Positions 50,149 to 58,163 of a stretch of DNA of 64,000 bases are shown here, in pieces. Each line of letters opens with the position of its first letter. Position 1 is the first letter of the stretch. The stretch comes from Nocardioides litoris (GTDB taxonomy: Bacteria; Actinomycetota; Actinomycetes; Propionibacteriales; Nocardioidaceae). A model generated the notes under the pieces. The model worked only from the letters and a program-made list of their open reading frames with translations, was not told the DNA's origin and did not search any database. Location: contig NZ_VDMR01000003.1 in NCBI RefSeq assembly GCF_006346315.1, positions 124,001 through 188,000 of the forward strand, in the 5' to 3' direction. The translations under genes and the position numbers were made by a program.

Positions 50149-51032
50149 AGGGGCTTGCCCCAGAAGTCCTCGGTCACGACGTAGCCGAGCCGGTCGTAGA
50201 GCGCCCGGGCGCCGTGGTTGTGCCCGAAGACGTTGAGCCCGATCGCCAGGGCACCGTGGTCGCGCGCCCACCGCGCCCCCGCGCGCATCAGCCCGGCGCC
50301 GTACCCGCGGCGGCGGTGGGCCTCGTCGACGACGACGTCGAAGACGAAGGCGGTCGGCTTCTCGGTGCACAGCCAGAGCGTGCCGACAGGGGCGCCGTCG
50401 ACGAGCCCGACGAAGAAGTGGTGGTGCGGCGTCGCCAGCCCCTCGGGCAGCAGCTCGGCGTGCTGCTCGCGCGAGACCTGGAGCGCCCGCTCCGGGTCCT
50501 CGCCCGAGCGGGCCCGCTCGGCGGCGTACGACTCGACCTCCTCGGCCTCCCAGGCCGCGAACCCCGCCTCGTCCATCGGCACCAGCGACACCACGGGCTC
50601 CGGGGGCGGCTCGGCGGCCAGGTCGAGCCGCATCTGGGTCGCCGCGACCGAGAACCCGCCGCCCGCGACGAGCGCCGCCGCCACCGGGTCGCCCGGCGAG
50701 ACGGTCACGGTCAGCCGCCCGGCTCCGGCGGCGCGGGCGCGCTGCTCCACCAGCCGGCACACGACAGGGGCGTCGGCCGGGTCGTCGAGGACGACGTCGA
50801 CGACGCCCTGCTCGGCGCCGTGGTCGCGGACCAGCAGCTCCCCCACCACGTCCGCGCCGCGGAGCACGTGCAGCACCTGGCCGTGCTCGCCGAGCCGCTC
50901 GAGCAGCGCCCGGGCGGCCCCGAGCGCCGCCTCGGGATCGCCGTGCTCGTGGGCGTAGCGGCGCCGCTGCAGCCTCGCCAGCAGGGCGGTGGTGTCGGGG
51001 TCGGTGACGTGGTGGAGGTGCAGGTCGGGCAC
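50145..51032 (-). CDS. GNAT-family acetyltransferase leading the pxpABC operon
   Basis: A 295-residue protein with a degenerate N-terminal half and a good C-terminal GNAT domain (VVDEAHRRRGYGAGLMRAGARWARDHG, then LNVFGHNHGARALYDRLGYV). It starts with GTG 51032; GAGGCT is 6 bases upstream, a weak leaderless -10. It overlaps pxpA by 4 bases. A link to pyroglutamate or glutamate metabolism is suggested only by the operon. Confidence 0.82.
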   Translation of the reverse strand: MPDLHLHHVTDPDTTALLARLQRRRYAHEHGDPEAALGAARALLERLGEHGQVLHVLRGADVVGELLVRDHGAEQGVVDVVLDDPADAPVVCRLVEQRARAAGAGRLTVTVSPGDPVAAALVAGGGFSVAATQMRLDLAAEPPPEPVVSLVPMDEAGFAAWEAEEVESYAAERARSGEDPERALQVSREQHAELLPEGLATPHHHFFVGLVDGAPVGTLWLCTEKPTAFVFDVVVDEAHRRRGYGAGLMRAGARWARDHGALAIGLNVFGHNHGARALYDRLGYVVTEDFWGKPL

Positions 51033-51048
51033 CCGCCGAGCCTCCCGT

Positions 51049-51054
51049 TAGGTT
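51049..51054 (+). promoter_or_regulatory. -10 box of the oligopeptidase B gene, leaderless arrangement
   Basis: TAGGTT lies 7 bases before ATG 51062, with no Shine-Dalgarno sequence. Confidence 0.55.
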
Positions 51055-51061
51055 CGAGAGC

Positions 51062-53215
51062 ATGCAACCACCCGTCGCCGCCCGCCGACCGGTCACCACC
51101 GAGCACCACGGGCGCACCCGCGTCGACGACCACGACTGGCTCCGCGACAAGGACTCCCCCGAGGTCCGCGCCCACCTCGACGCCGAGAACGCCTGGACCG
51201 AGCACCGCACCGCCCACCTCGCCGACCTGCGCGAGACGATCTACGGCGAGATCAAGGCCCGCACCCGCGAGACCGACCTGTCGGTGCCGACCCGGGTGCG
51301 CGAGCACTGGTACTACGGCCGGTCCTTCGAGGGTCGGGAGTACGGCGCCACCTGCCGGGTCCCCGTCGGCGGCCCCGACGACTGGACCCCGCCCCGCCCG
51401 GCCGAGGACGCGTCGGCCGACGAGCCGGCACTGCCGGGCGAGCAGGTGCTGCTCGACCTCGACGCGCTGGCCGAGGGCCACGACTTCTTCTCCCTCGGCG
51501 GGTCGAGCATCTCCCCCGACAGCCGGCTGCTGGCCTATGCCACCGACGTCGTCGGCGACGAGCGCTTCACCATCCGCGTCAAGGACCTCGAGACGGGTGA
51601 CCTGCTGGCCGACGAGATCACCGGCACCCTCGGCGGCGGCACCTGGGACCGCCAGGGCGAGCACCTCTACTACACGACCGTCGACGACGCCTGGCGGCCC
51701 GACAAGGTCTGGCGCCACCGCCTCGGCGCGGCGCAGGCCGACGACGAGCTGGTGCTGCACGAGCCCGACGAGCGGTTCTGGGTCGGCGTGGGCCGCACCC
51801 GCAGCGACCGCTTCCTCGTCGCGGTCGTGGGCTCCAAGACGACCACCGAGTACCACGTGCTCGACGCCGACGACCCCGACGCCGGGTTCCGGGTCTGGGC
51901 GCCGCGCGAGGAGGGCGTCGAGTACTCCCTGGAGCACGCCGTCCTCGGCGGGCAGGACCGCTTCCTGGTGCTGCACAACGCCACCGGCGCGGACTTCGAG
52001 ATCGGCGTCGCGCCCGTCGAGCCGACGCCGCGGTCGGGCTGGACCCCGCTCGTCGCGCACGACCCCGCGGTGCGCCTCGAGGACGTCGACGCCTTCGCCG
52101 GCCACCTCGTCGTCCACCAGCGCAGCAACGGGCTGACCCAGCTCCGGGTCCTCGAGCTCGACCAGGAGGCCACCGACCCCGGCGCCGCGGTCACCGACGA
52201 CTACCTCGTGGAGTTCGACGAGGAGGTCTACACCGTCGGCTCCGGCAGCAACCCGCGCTTCGACCAGCCGACCGTGCGCCTGGGCTACACCACGCTGAGC
52301 GTGCCGTCGTCGGTCTACGACTACGACGTCCGCACCCGCGAGCTCACCCTGCTCAAGCAGGCGCCCGTGCTCGGCGGCTACGACCGTGCCGACTACGAGG
52401 AGCACCGCCTCTGGGCACCCTCGACCGACGGCGCGCAGGTGCCGGTCTCGCTCGTCGTGCGACGCGACGCACGGGCGGCCGGCGGACCCGTGCCGCTCCA
52501 CCTCTACGCCTACGGCGCCTACGAGGCCTCGATGGACCCCTCGTTCTCCGTCGCCCGGCTCTCGGTGCTCGACCGGGGCGCGGCCTTCGCCATCGCGCAC
52601 GTGCGAGGCGGCGGCGAGATGGGCCGCCGGTGGTACGACGACGGCAAGCTCGAGCACAAGCAGCACACCTTCGACGACCTCGCCGCCGCGGCCCGCCACC
52701 TCGTGGCCGAGGGCTGGACGACCGCCGAGACCCTCGTCGCCGAGGGCGGCAGCGCGGGCGGCCTGCTCATCGGTGCGGTGGCCAACCAGGCCCCCGACGC
52801 CTTCGCCGGCCTCGTCGCCGCGGTGCCGTTCGTCGACCCGCTGCGCACGATGCTCGACGCCTCCCTGCCCCTGACCGTCACCGAGTACGACGAGTGGGGC
52901 AACCCCGAGGCCGACCCGGCGGCGTACGACACGATCGCGGCGTACGCGCCCTACGACAACGTCACCGAGCAGCGCTACCCGCGGATCCTCGCCGAGACGT
53001 CGCTGCACGACACCCGCGTCATGTTCGTCGAGCCGGCCAAGTGGGTGGCCCGGCTGCGCGAGCGGGCCGTCGAGCCCGACGTGCTGCTCAAGACCGAGAT
53101 GTCGGCCGGCCACGGCGGAGTGTCGGGTCGGTACCAGGCCTGGCGTGACCGGGCGTTCACCCTGGCGTGGGTGCTCGACGTGATGGGCCTCACGGGCGAG
53201 ACGCCCCGTTCCTGA
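51062..53215 (+). CDS. Oligopeptidase B (S9 serine peptidase)
   Basis: A 717-residue cytosolic prolyl-oligopeptidase-family enzyme that cleaves short peptides after basic residues. The N-terminal part is a beta-propeller (with DHDWLRDKDSPEVRAHL and repeated blades), and the C-terminal part an alpha/beta hydrolase. Catalytic residues are S564 in GGSAGG, D650 in SLHDTRV, and H684 in SAGHGG. The GGGEMGRRWYDDGK segment is typical of PtrB. No signal peptide is present. Confidence 0.92.
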   Translation: MQPPVAARRPVTTEHHGRTRVDDHDWLRDKDSPEVRAHLDAENAWTEHRTAHLADLRETIYGEIKARTRETDLSVPTRVREHWYYGRSFEGREYGATCRVPVGGPDDWTPPRPAEDASADEPALPGEQVLLDLDALAEGHDFFSLGGSSISPDSRLLAYATDVVGDERFTIRVKDLETGDLLADEITGTLGGGTWDRQGEHLYYTTVDDAWRPDKVWRHRLGAAQADDELVLHEPDERFWVGVGRTRSDRFLVAVVGSKTTTEYHVLDADDPDAGFRVWAPREEGVEYSLEHAVLGGQDRFLVLHNATGADFEIGVAPVEPTPRSGWTPLVAHDPAVRLEDVDAFAGHLVVHQRSNGLTQLRVLELDQEATDPGAAVTDDYLVEFDEEVYTVGSGSNPRFDQPTVRLGYTTLSVPSSVYDYDVRTRELTLLKQAPVLGGYDRADYEEHRLWAPSTDGAQVPVSLVVRRDARAAGGPVPLHLYAYGAYEASMDPSFSVARLSVLDRGAAFAIAHVRGGGEMGRRWYDDGKLEHKQHTFDDLAAAARHLVAEGWTTAETLVAEGGSAGGLLIGAVANQAPDAFAGLVAAVPFVDPLRTMLDASLPLTVTEYDEWGNPEADPAAYDTIAAYAPYDNVTEQRYPRILAETSLHDTRVMFVEPAKWVARLRERAVEPDVLLKTEMSAGHGGVSGRYQAWRDRAFTLAWVLDVMGLTGETPRS

Positions 53216-53353
53216 GGAGTCCCCCTCCGTCCATGAGAACTCCCTGAGATCTCCTCCCAGCGGCAACTCTGCACCCATCCGGGTCGTCCTTGATGTCGAA
53301 GGCCTGACAGGTGCCGGAGCCACGGTTGCCCGTCCTCCCTTCCGGGTGGTGCG

Positions 53354-53379
53354 GGAATCCACCACCGGCGACGAACGTT
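53354..53379 (+). promoter_or_regulatory. SigR/SigH-type promoter (GGAAT-N18-GTT) before the second sigma factor
   Basis: GGAAT (53354-53358), 18 bases, GTT (53377-53379). The spacing and bases match the SigR promoter consensus exactly. ATG 53428 is 48 bases after the GTT, giving a leader of about 40 bases with the AGAGGAGG ribosome-binding site. A GGTGGT/ACCACC inverted repeat overlaps the -35. Confidence 0.6.
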
Positions 53380-53427
53380 GGACGTGATGTGGCCGCAAGG
53401 TCGGTCACTGGACAAGAGGAGGTCCCC

Positions 53428-54384
53428 ATGGCAACCCGGACCGCACCCACGGGCGCACGCGAGATCGAGGGCCGCGACAGCGTCGGTCTCTACCTCGACG
53501 AGATCGCCCGCAACCCCCTGCTCGACGCGGCCATGGAGGTCGAGCTCTCCAAGACGATCGAGGCCGGCCTGATGGCCGAGGCCCTGCTCCAGGAGGGCCG
53601 TGTCGGTCGTCGGAAGGGTGGCGCGCCGATGCGGGCCTCCCAGGAGGAGCTCGAGTGGCTCGCCGAGGAGGGGCGCAAGGCCGTCGACACCTTCATCACG
53701 GCCAACCTGCGGCTCGTCGTGTCCATCGCGCGCAAGTACGGTCGCGCGCAGATGCCGATGCTCGACCTGATCCAGGAGGGCAACACCGGCCTGATCCGCG
53801 CGGTGGAGAAGTTCGACTACACCAAGGGCTACAAGTTCTCGACCTACGCCACCTGGTGGGTGCGCCAGGCGATCACCCGCGGCATCGCCCAGCAGGCGCG
53901 TGTCGTGCGGCTGCCCGTGCACGTGGTCGAGGAGCTCAACCAGGTCGGCGGCGCCCGCCGCACCCTGGAGCGGCAGCTGGGCCGTGACCCCGAGCCCGCC
54001 GAGATCGCCGCCGAGCTCGGCATGGACGTCGACCGCGTCCTCGACCTGATGGCCTGGGGCCGCGAGCACGTCAGCCTCGACACTCCGGTCGACGAGGACG
54101 GTGACACCTCGCTGGGTGACCTGATGGCCCAGGAGACCGCGCCCTCGCCCGACCTCACGGTGCTCGACACCGAGTCGCGCGACCGGCTCAACAGCCTCGT
54201 GGGGCAGCTCGACGAGCGGGCGGCCGACATCATCCGCTCGCGCTACGGCCTGGTCGACGGCCGCCAGCACAAGCTCGCCGACATCGGCGCCAAGCACGGC
54301 ATCTCCGCCGAGCGGGTGCGCCAGCTCGAGCGAGAGGCGCTGCAGAAGCTGCGGCGCCTCGGCGACCCCGACCTCGCCGCCTGA
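53428..54384 (+). CDS. Principal-like (group 2) sigma factor, SigB/HrdD-type
   Basis: A 318-residue sigma-70 factor lacking region 1.1. It starts almost directly at region 1.2 (DSVGLYLDEIARNPLLDAA). Region 2 contains [24 protein letters not shown], and region 4 ends with ISAERVRQLEREALQKLR. Region 2.4 is nearly identical to the housekeeping factor at 39595, so it should recognise similar -10 boxes. AGAGGAGG 6-12 bases before ATG 53428 fixes the start. An upstream GGAAT-N18-GTT promoter suggests control by an oxidative-stress sigma factor, as for mycobacterial sigB. Confidence 0.92.
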   Translation: MATRTAPTGAREIEGRDSVGLYLDEIARNPLLDAAMEVELSKTIEAGLMAEALLQEGRVGRRKGGAPMRASQEELEWLAEEGRKAVDTFITANLRLVVSIARKYGRAQMPMLDLIQEGNTGLIRAVEKFDYTKGYKFSTYATWWVRQAITRGIAQQARVVRLPVHVVEELNQVGGARRTLERQLGRDPEPAEIAAELGMDVDRVLDLMAWGREHVSLDTPVDEDGDTSLGDLMAQETAPSPDLTVLDTESRDRLNSLVGQLDERAADIIRSRYGLVDGRQHKLADIGAKHGISAERVRQLEREALQKLRRLGDPDLAA

Positions 54385-54417
54385 CCCAGCACGACCCAGC
54401 ACCAGACCGCACGACCC

Positions 54418-54455
54418 CGCCGGCCCAGCGTCACCCGAGAGACGGTGGGCCGGCG
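54418..54455 (+). terminator. Hairpin terminator after the second sigma factor
   Basis: A 10-bp perfect stem CGCCGGCCCA/TGGGCCGGCG with a partly paired interior, 34 bases after the stop, followed by TCATTCCT. Confidence 0.65.
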
Positions 54456-54462
54456 TCATTCC

Positions 54463-54468
54463 TAGGCT
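54463..54468 (+). promoter_or_regulatory. -10 box of the GNAT gene at 54475, leaderless arrangement
   Basis: TAGGCT, 6 bases before GTG 54475. Confidence 0.55.
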
Positions 54469-54474
54469 GTCCTC

Positions 54475-54975
54475 GTGGCTGAGGTGCGGATCGTCGAGGG
54501 CGGGCTCGACGACCCCGCGGTGGTCGCGCTGCTCGAGGGCCACGTGGCGCAGCTGAGGGCCCTCTCGCCGCCCGAGTCGACCCACGCCCTCGACCTCGCG
54601 GCGCTCCGGCAGCCCGCGGTGCGGTTCTGGACGGCGTACGACGGCGCGGAGCCGGTCGGCTGCGCGGCCCTCACGCGCCTCGACGACCCCGCCCACCCCG
54701 CCCACCCCGCCGGGCACGCCGAGCTGAAGTCGATGCGCACGGCACCCCACCGCACCGGCGAGGGCATCGCGGCCCGGCTGCTCGAGCACGTGCTGGCCCA
54801 GGCGCGGGCGGCCGGGGTGGCGCGGGTGAGCCTGGAGACCGGGAGCGAGGAGTTCTTCGCACCGGCGCGGCGGCTCTACGCCCGGCGCGGGTTCGAGGTG
54901 TGCGGGCCGTTCGGGTCCTACCGGCCCGACCCGCTGTCGACCTTCATGACGCGCTCGACCTCGTCCTCGACGTAG
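54475..54975 (+). CDS. GNAT-family N-acetyltransferase
   Basis: A 166-residue single-domain acetyltransferase. It resembles the PA0115/ElaA-like set with CAALTRLD, ELKSMRTAPHRTGEGIAARLLEHVLAQA and a C-terminal FEVCGPFGSYRPDPLSTFMTR. The substrate is unknown. The GTG start is fixed by TAGGCT at 6 bases. The last 58 bases overlap the 3' end of the convergent MFS gene, an unusually long coding overlap. Confidence 0.85.
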   Translation: MAEVRIVEGGLDDPAVVALLEGHVAQLRALSPPESTHALDLAALRQPAVRFWTAYDGAEPVGCAALTRLDDPAHPAHPAGHAELKSMRTAPHRTGEGIAARLLEHVLAQARAAGVARVSLETGSEEFFAPARRLYARRGFEVCGPFGSYRPDPLSTFMTRSTSSST

Positions 54976-56168
54976 GTGGGCCGAGCGAGGCCGAGCCCGC
55001 ACAGGACCAGCGGCACCGCGGCCAGGGTGAGGGCCACGAGCGGGACCGTCCAGCCACCGGTCGCGTCGTGCAGCACGCCGACACCGAACGGACCGATCGC
55101 CGCCAGGAGGTAGCCGGTGCCCTGCACGAACGCCGAGAGCGACGCCGTGCCCTCGGGCGTCCGGGCGCGCAGGCCGATGAGCGAGAGCACGAGCGGGAAC
55201 GTGCACAGGCCCGTGCCGATGACCAGCGCCAGGGCGACCGCCCAGCCGACGCCGAGGTCGTCGGGGGCGAGGGCCAGCCCGAGGTAGCCGACCGGGTAGC
55301 AGGCGGCGAGGGCCAGCACGAGCGGCGTCAGGTCGCGCAGCCGGCCCGCCAGCCACGGCACCAGCGCCGAGAGCGGGATGCTGATCCCGGTCACCACGCC
55401 GAGCAGCAGGCCGGCGTCGCGGTCGCTGAACCCGCGGTCGCCGAAGACCTCGGCGACCCAGCCGAACACGGCGTACGCCTGGAGCGACTGCAGGCCGAAG
55501 AGACCCGCCAGCAGGCGGCCCGTCCGTGTGCGGGCGACGAGCCGGGCCGGGATGGCGCCCTGCTCGTCGTCGGAGCCGCGCGCGCCGTGGTCGCGGCGGA
55601 GCAGGCCGAGCCACGGCACGAGGGCGACCGCCCCGAGGGCGGCCCACAGGAGCAGCCCGGTGCGCCAGCCGTCGCCGGCGGTGCTCACGGGCACGGTCAG
55701 CACCGAGGCGGCGGTCAGGCCGACCGCCAGGGCGGTGGAGTAGACGGCCGTCATCGTGCTGACCCGGTCGGGGAAGTGCCGGCGCACCAGGGAGGGCATC
55801 AGCACGTTGGCCACCGCCATCCCGCCCAGGGCCAGCAGCGACAGGGCCAGGAACGGCGCCACGCCGTCGACCCGGGTGCGGCCGACCTGCCCGGCCGTGA
55901 CGGCGACCAGCGCGAGCACCGCGAGGCGGTGGGGGCCGACGAGGGCGGCGAGCCGCGAGCCGAGGCTGCCGAGGACCGCGAAGGCGATGACCGGCAGCGA
56001 GGTCAGCAGGCCGGCCTCCGCGCCCGACATGCCGAGGTCGGAGCGCAGCTCGCTCAGCACCGGGCCGATGGCCACGGCGGCCGGCCGCAGGTTGAGGGCG
56101 AGCGTGACGACGCCCAGCAGGACGAGCACCTGGCCGCCGCGCCGGCGGGCCGGGTGGTCGTCGCTCAC
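54918..56168 (-). CDS. MFS transporter, CynX/NimT family
   Basis: A 416-residue permease with 12 membrane helices. The first helix (VLLGVVTLALNLRPAAVAIGPVLSEL) is the family hallmark, matching CynX (cyanate) and NimT (nitroimidazole) transporters. The substrate here is unknown. It overlaps the coaE stop by 4 bases and converges with the GNAT gene over 58 bases. Confidence 0.88.
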   Translation of the reverse strand: MSDDHPARRRGGQVLVLLGVVTLALNLRPAAVAIGPVLSELRSDLGMSGAEAGLLTSLPVIAFAVLGSLGSRLAALVGPHRLAVLALVAVTAGQVGRTRVDGVAPFLALSLLALGGMAVANVLMPSLVRRHFPDRVSTMTAVYSTALAVGLTAASVLTVPVSTAGDGWRTGLLLWAALGAVALVPWLGLLRRDHGARGSDDEQGAIPARLVARTRTGRLLAGLFGLQSLQAYAVFGWVAEVFGDRGFSDRDAGLLLGVVTGISIPLSALVPWLAGRLRDLTPLVLALAACYPVGYLGLALAPDDLGVGWAVALALVIGTGLCTFPLVLSLIGLRARTPEGTASLSAFVQGTGYLLAAIGPFGVGVLHDATGGWTVPLVALTLAAVPLVLCGLGLARPTYVEDEVERVMKVDSGSGR

Positions 56169-56758
56169 CCCGCGGCCGCGGTCAGCTCGGCGAAGACCTC
56201 CTCGACGCGGGCGCGCAGCTCCTCGCGGCTGCCGGTGTTGTCGACGACGTGGGTGGCGATGGCGAGCCGGTCCTCGCGGGAGGCCTGCGAGGCGATCCGC
56301 GACTCGGCGTCCTCGCGGGTCCAGCCGCGGTCGCGGACCATCCGCTCGATGCGGACCTCGTCGGGCGCGTCGACCACGAGCACCGCGTCGAAGTCACCCG
56401 CGCGGCCGGTCTCGGCCAGCAGCGGGATGTCGTGCACCACGAGGTCGTCGGGCCCGGTGGCGGCCTCGAGCGCGGCGTACCGCTCGAAGACCAGTGGGTG
56501 CACGATGGCCTCGAGCCGCTTGCGCTGCTCGGCGTCGTTGAAGACGATCGCCCCGAGGGCGGCGCGGTCGAGGTGGCCGTCGGCGGTGAGCAGGTGCTCC
56601 CCGAAGGTCTCGACGACCCGCGCCAGGCCCGGGGTGCCCTTCTCGACGACCTCGCGGGCGAGCACGTCGCCGTCGATGATCGTCGCGCCCAGCTCGGCCA
56701 GGATCGTGGCCACGGAGCTCTTGCCCGAGGCCACACCACCGGTCAGTCCCACTCGCAC
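56165..56758 (-). CDS. coaE: Dephospho-CoA kinase
   Basis: The last step of coenzyme A synthesis. The 197-residue P-loop kinase has GLTGGVASGKSSV at the N-terminus and a DGDVLAREVVEKG dephospho-CoA-binding loop. GTG 56758 is the start, since TAGGCT sits 6 bases upstream with no Shine-Dalgarno sequence. Its stop overlaps the MFS start, so the permease is co-transcribed. Confidence 0.95.
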   Translation of the reverse strand: MRVGLTGGVASGKSSVATILAELGATIIDGDVLAREVVEKGTPGLARVVETFGEHLLTADGHLDRAALGAIVFNDAEQRKRLEAIVHPLVFERYAALEAATGPDDLVVHDIPLLAETGRAGDFDAVLVVDAPDEVRIERMVRDRGWTREDAESRIASQASREDRLAIATHVVDNTGSREELRARVEEVFAELTAAAG

Positions 56759-56764
56759 CCGGCG

Positions 56765-56770
56765 AGCCTA
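56765..56770 (-). promoter_or_regulatory. -10 box of coaE, leaderless arrangement
   Basis: TAGGCT on the minus strand, 6 bases before GTG 56758. Confidence 0.55.
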
Positions 56771-56786
56771 GGACGTGGCCGTGGGG

Positions 56787-57077
56787 TCAGTCCCCACCCC
56801 CGCCGCCCCCGCCGCCGCCGTCCCCACCGCCGCCACCGCTGTCGCCGCCGCTGTCACCGCCACTGTCACCGCCACCCCAGCCACCGCTGTCGCCGTGGTG
56901 GTGGTGGTGGTGGCCCCCGTCGCCGCCGTCGCCGAACCAGGCGCCGGAGTACCCGCCGTCACCGCTGGGTGCGCCGGCGCCACGGCGCCACCGTCGCCCT
57001 TGGCCGAGCCGCGCGGCCGCGACGACCACCAGGATGAGGACCACGACGATCAAGACCACGATGAGGAATCCCGTCAT
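56787..57077 (-). CDS. Small membrane-anchored Gly/His/Asp-rich protein with natural His6
   Basis: A 96-residue protein. Residues 4-22 are a very hydrophobic Ile/Val/Leu helix, then a basic stop-transfer segment (GQGRRWRRG), and the rest is a Gly/Asp/Ser/His-rich tail with six consecutive histidines and repeated GGDS units ending in a run of glycines. The function is unknown; the His/Asp composition suggests metal binding, and the repeats are likely disordered. ATG 57077 overlaps the epimerase stop by 4 bases, so it belongs to that operon. Confidence 0.7.
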   Translation of the reverse strand: MTGFLIVVLIVVVLILVVVAAARLGQGRRWRRGAGAPSGDGGYSGAWFGDGGDGGHHHHHHGDSGGWGGGDSGGDSGGDSGGGGGDGGGGGGGGGD

Positions 57078-58030
57078 GGCGCGAGGCTCCCCCGCGCCGG
57101 GGCCGTCGAACCCTCCGCGAGGCCGGCCGTCGCCCGGCAGACGTCGGCCCACGGCGTGGGCGCCAGGCCGAGCTCGCGCTCGGCGGCGCTCGAGTCGAGC
57201 ACGTAGGCGCGCTCGAACTGGTGCACCGTCTCGCGCATCTCGCGCAGGAACGGCACCACCAGGCCGCCCACGGTGAGCACGGCCCGCGGCCAGGTGCGCA
57301 CCCGCACGGGCTCGCGGCCGGCGGCCCGGCACACGTCGGCGACGGTCTCGGCCTGGGTGCGGGCCGGGTTGGTCGGGGCGTGCCAGACCCGGCCGTGGCT
57401 CTCCGGGCGGCCCGCGACCTCGGCCATGGTGCGGGCCATGTCGCGGACGTCGGTGAAGGAGTGCGGCACGTCGGCCCGGCCGAAGACCCGCACGGCCTTG
57501 CCGGCCAGGGCCGCGGGAACGACCTGGGCGACGTGCGCGGTGGCGACGTCGGGACCCATGTAGTCCGACCCACGCACCTCGACCGCCCGCAGCCGGCCCG
57601 CCTCGTGGGCGGCGAGGGCGTCGGCCCACATCTGCGCCCGCAGCCGACCCTTCGTCCCCGTGGAGGCGTCGGCCATGCCCTCGACCATCGGTCGGTCGAC
57701 CTCGCCGTAGGGGTAGAGGCACGACGCGGTGACCAGCACGGCCCCGGTGCGCTCCGCGGCGGCCAGGAAGGCCGCGGCGACCGGCGGCCACCAGGTCGAC
57801 CACACGTCGTACGACGGCGGGTTGACGCAGTTGTGGAGCGCGACGGCGCCCTCGGTCAGCCCGGTCAGGGCCTCGGCGTCGGCGACGTCGAGGGCGACGC
57901 GGCGCACGCCGTCGACCTCCGGACCTCGGCCCGAACGGCTCACGAGGAGCACCTCGCTCCCCCGCGCCACCAGCTCCCGCGCCGTCCAGGTGCCCACCGG
58001 CCCGGCTCCGACCACCACGTGCTCGTCCAT
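57074..58030 (-). CDS. NAD-dependent epimerase/dehydratase-like protein
   Basis: A 318-residue Rossmann-fold protein of the atypical SDR type. NAD(P) binding is VVVGAGPVGTWTARELVARG. The middle contains TASCLYPYGEVDRPM, where the Tyr would be catalytic, although the usual YxxxK lysine is replaced. A leader with a GAGGGAG site precedes ATG 58030, and the promoter carries TATAGA. The substrate is unknown. It is divergent from a TetR gene whose operators lie in between, so it is probably TetR-regulated. Confidence 0.82.
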   Translation of the reverse strand: MDEHVVVGAGPVGTWTARELVARGSEVLLVSRSGRGPEVDGVRRVALDVADAEALTGLTEGAVALHNCVNPPSYDVWSTWWPPVAAAFLAAAERTGAVLVTASCLYPYGEVDRPMVEGMADASTGTKGRLRAQMWADALAAHEAGRLRAVEVRGSDYMGPDVATAHVAQVVPAALAGKAVRVFGRADVPHSFTDVRDMARTMAEVAGRPESHGRVWHAPTNPARTQAETVADVCRAAGREPVRVRTWPRAVLTVGGLVVPFLREMRETVHQFERAYVLDSSAAERELGLAPTPWADVCRATAGLAEGSTAPARGSLAP

Positions 58031-58056
58031 CTCGCTTCTCCCTCATCTATAGAACG

Positions 58057-58070
58057 AGAGCACCGCTCTC
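58057..58070. promoter_or_regulatory. TetR-type operator O1
   Basis: AGAGCACCGCTCTC, an imperfect palindrome (GAGAGC/GCTCTC arms when one flanking base is added). It lies just upstream of TATAGA, the -10 box of the epimerase gene on the minus strand, i.e. within that promoter. Confidence 0.7.
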
Positions 58071-58109
58071 TGTCGTGCTCGAGCCTGGCACCCGAGCGAG
58101 GCAAAAACA

Positions 58110-58123
58110 AGAGCACTGCTCTC
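58110..58123. promoter_or_regulatory. TetR-type operator O2
   Basis: AGAGCACTGCTCTC, identical to O1 except one central base. The centres are 53 bases apart, about five helical turns. It precedes the TTGCCG...CAGGAT promoter candidate of the TetR gene. Confidence 0.7.
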
Positions 58124-58151
58124 GACTGTTGCCGCTGCTCTCGTCGTCGGC

Positions 58152-58157
58152 CAGGAT
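58152..58157 (+). promoter_or_regulatory. -10 box of the TetR gene
   Basis: CAGGAT, 17 bases after TTGCCG (58129-58134) and 6 bases before ATG 58164: a leaderless layout with a recognisable -35. Confidence 0.5.
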
Positions 58158-58163
58158 CGGGGC

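Noticed and set aside
56787..58046. A 419-codon open frame covering the epimerase region
   Set aside because: Only the last 96 codons look like a protein (membrane helix plus His/Gly tail). The upstream part is a shadow of the epimerase.
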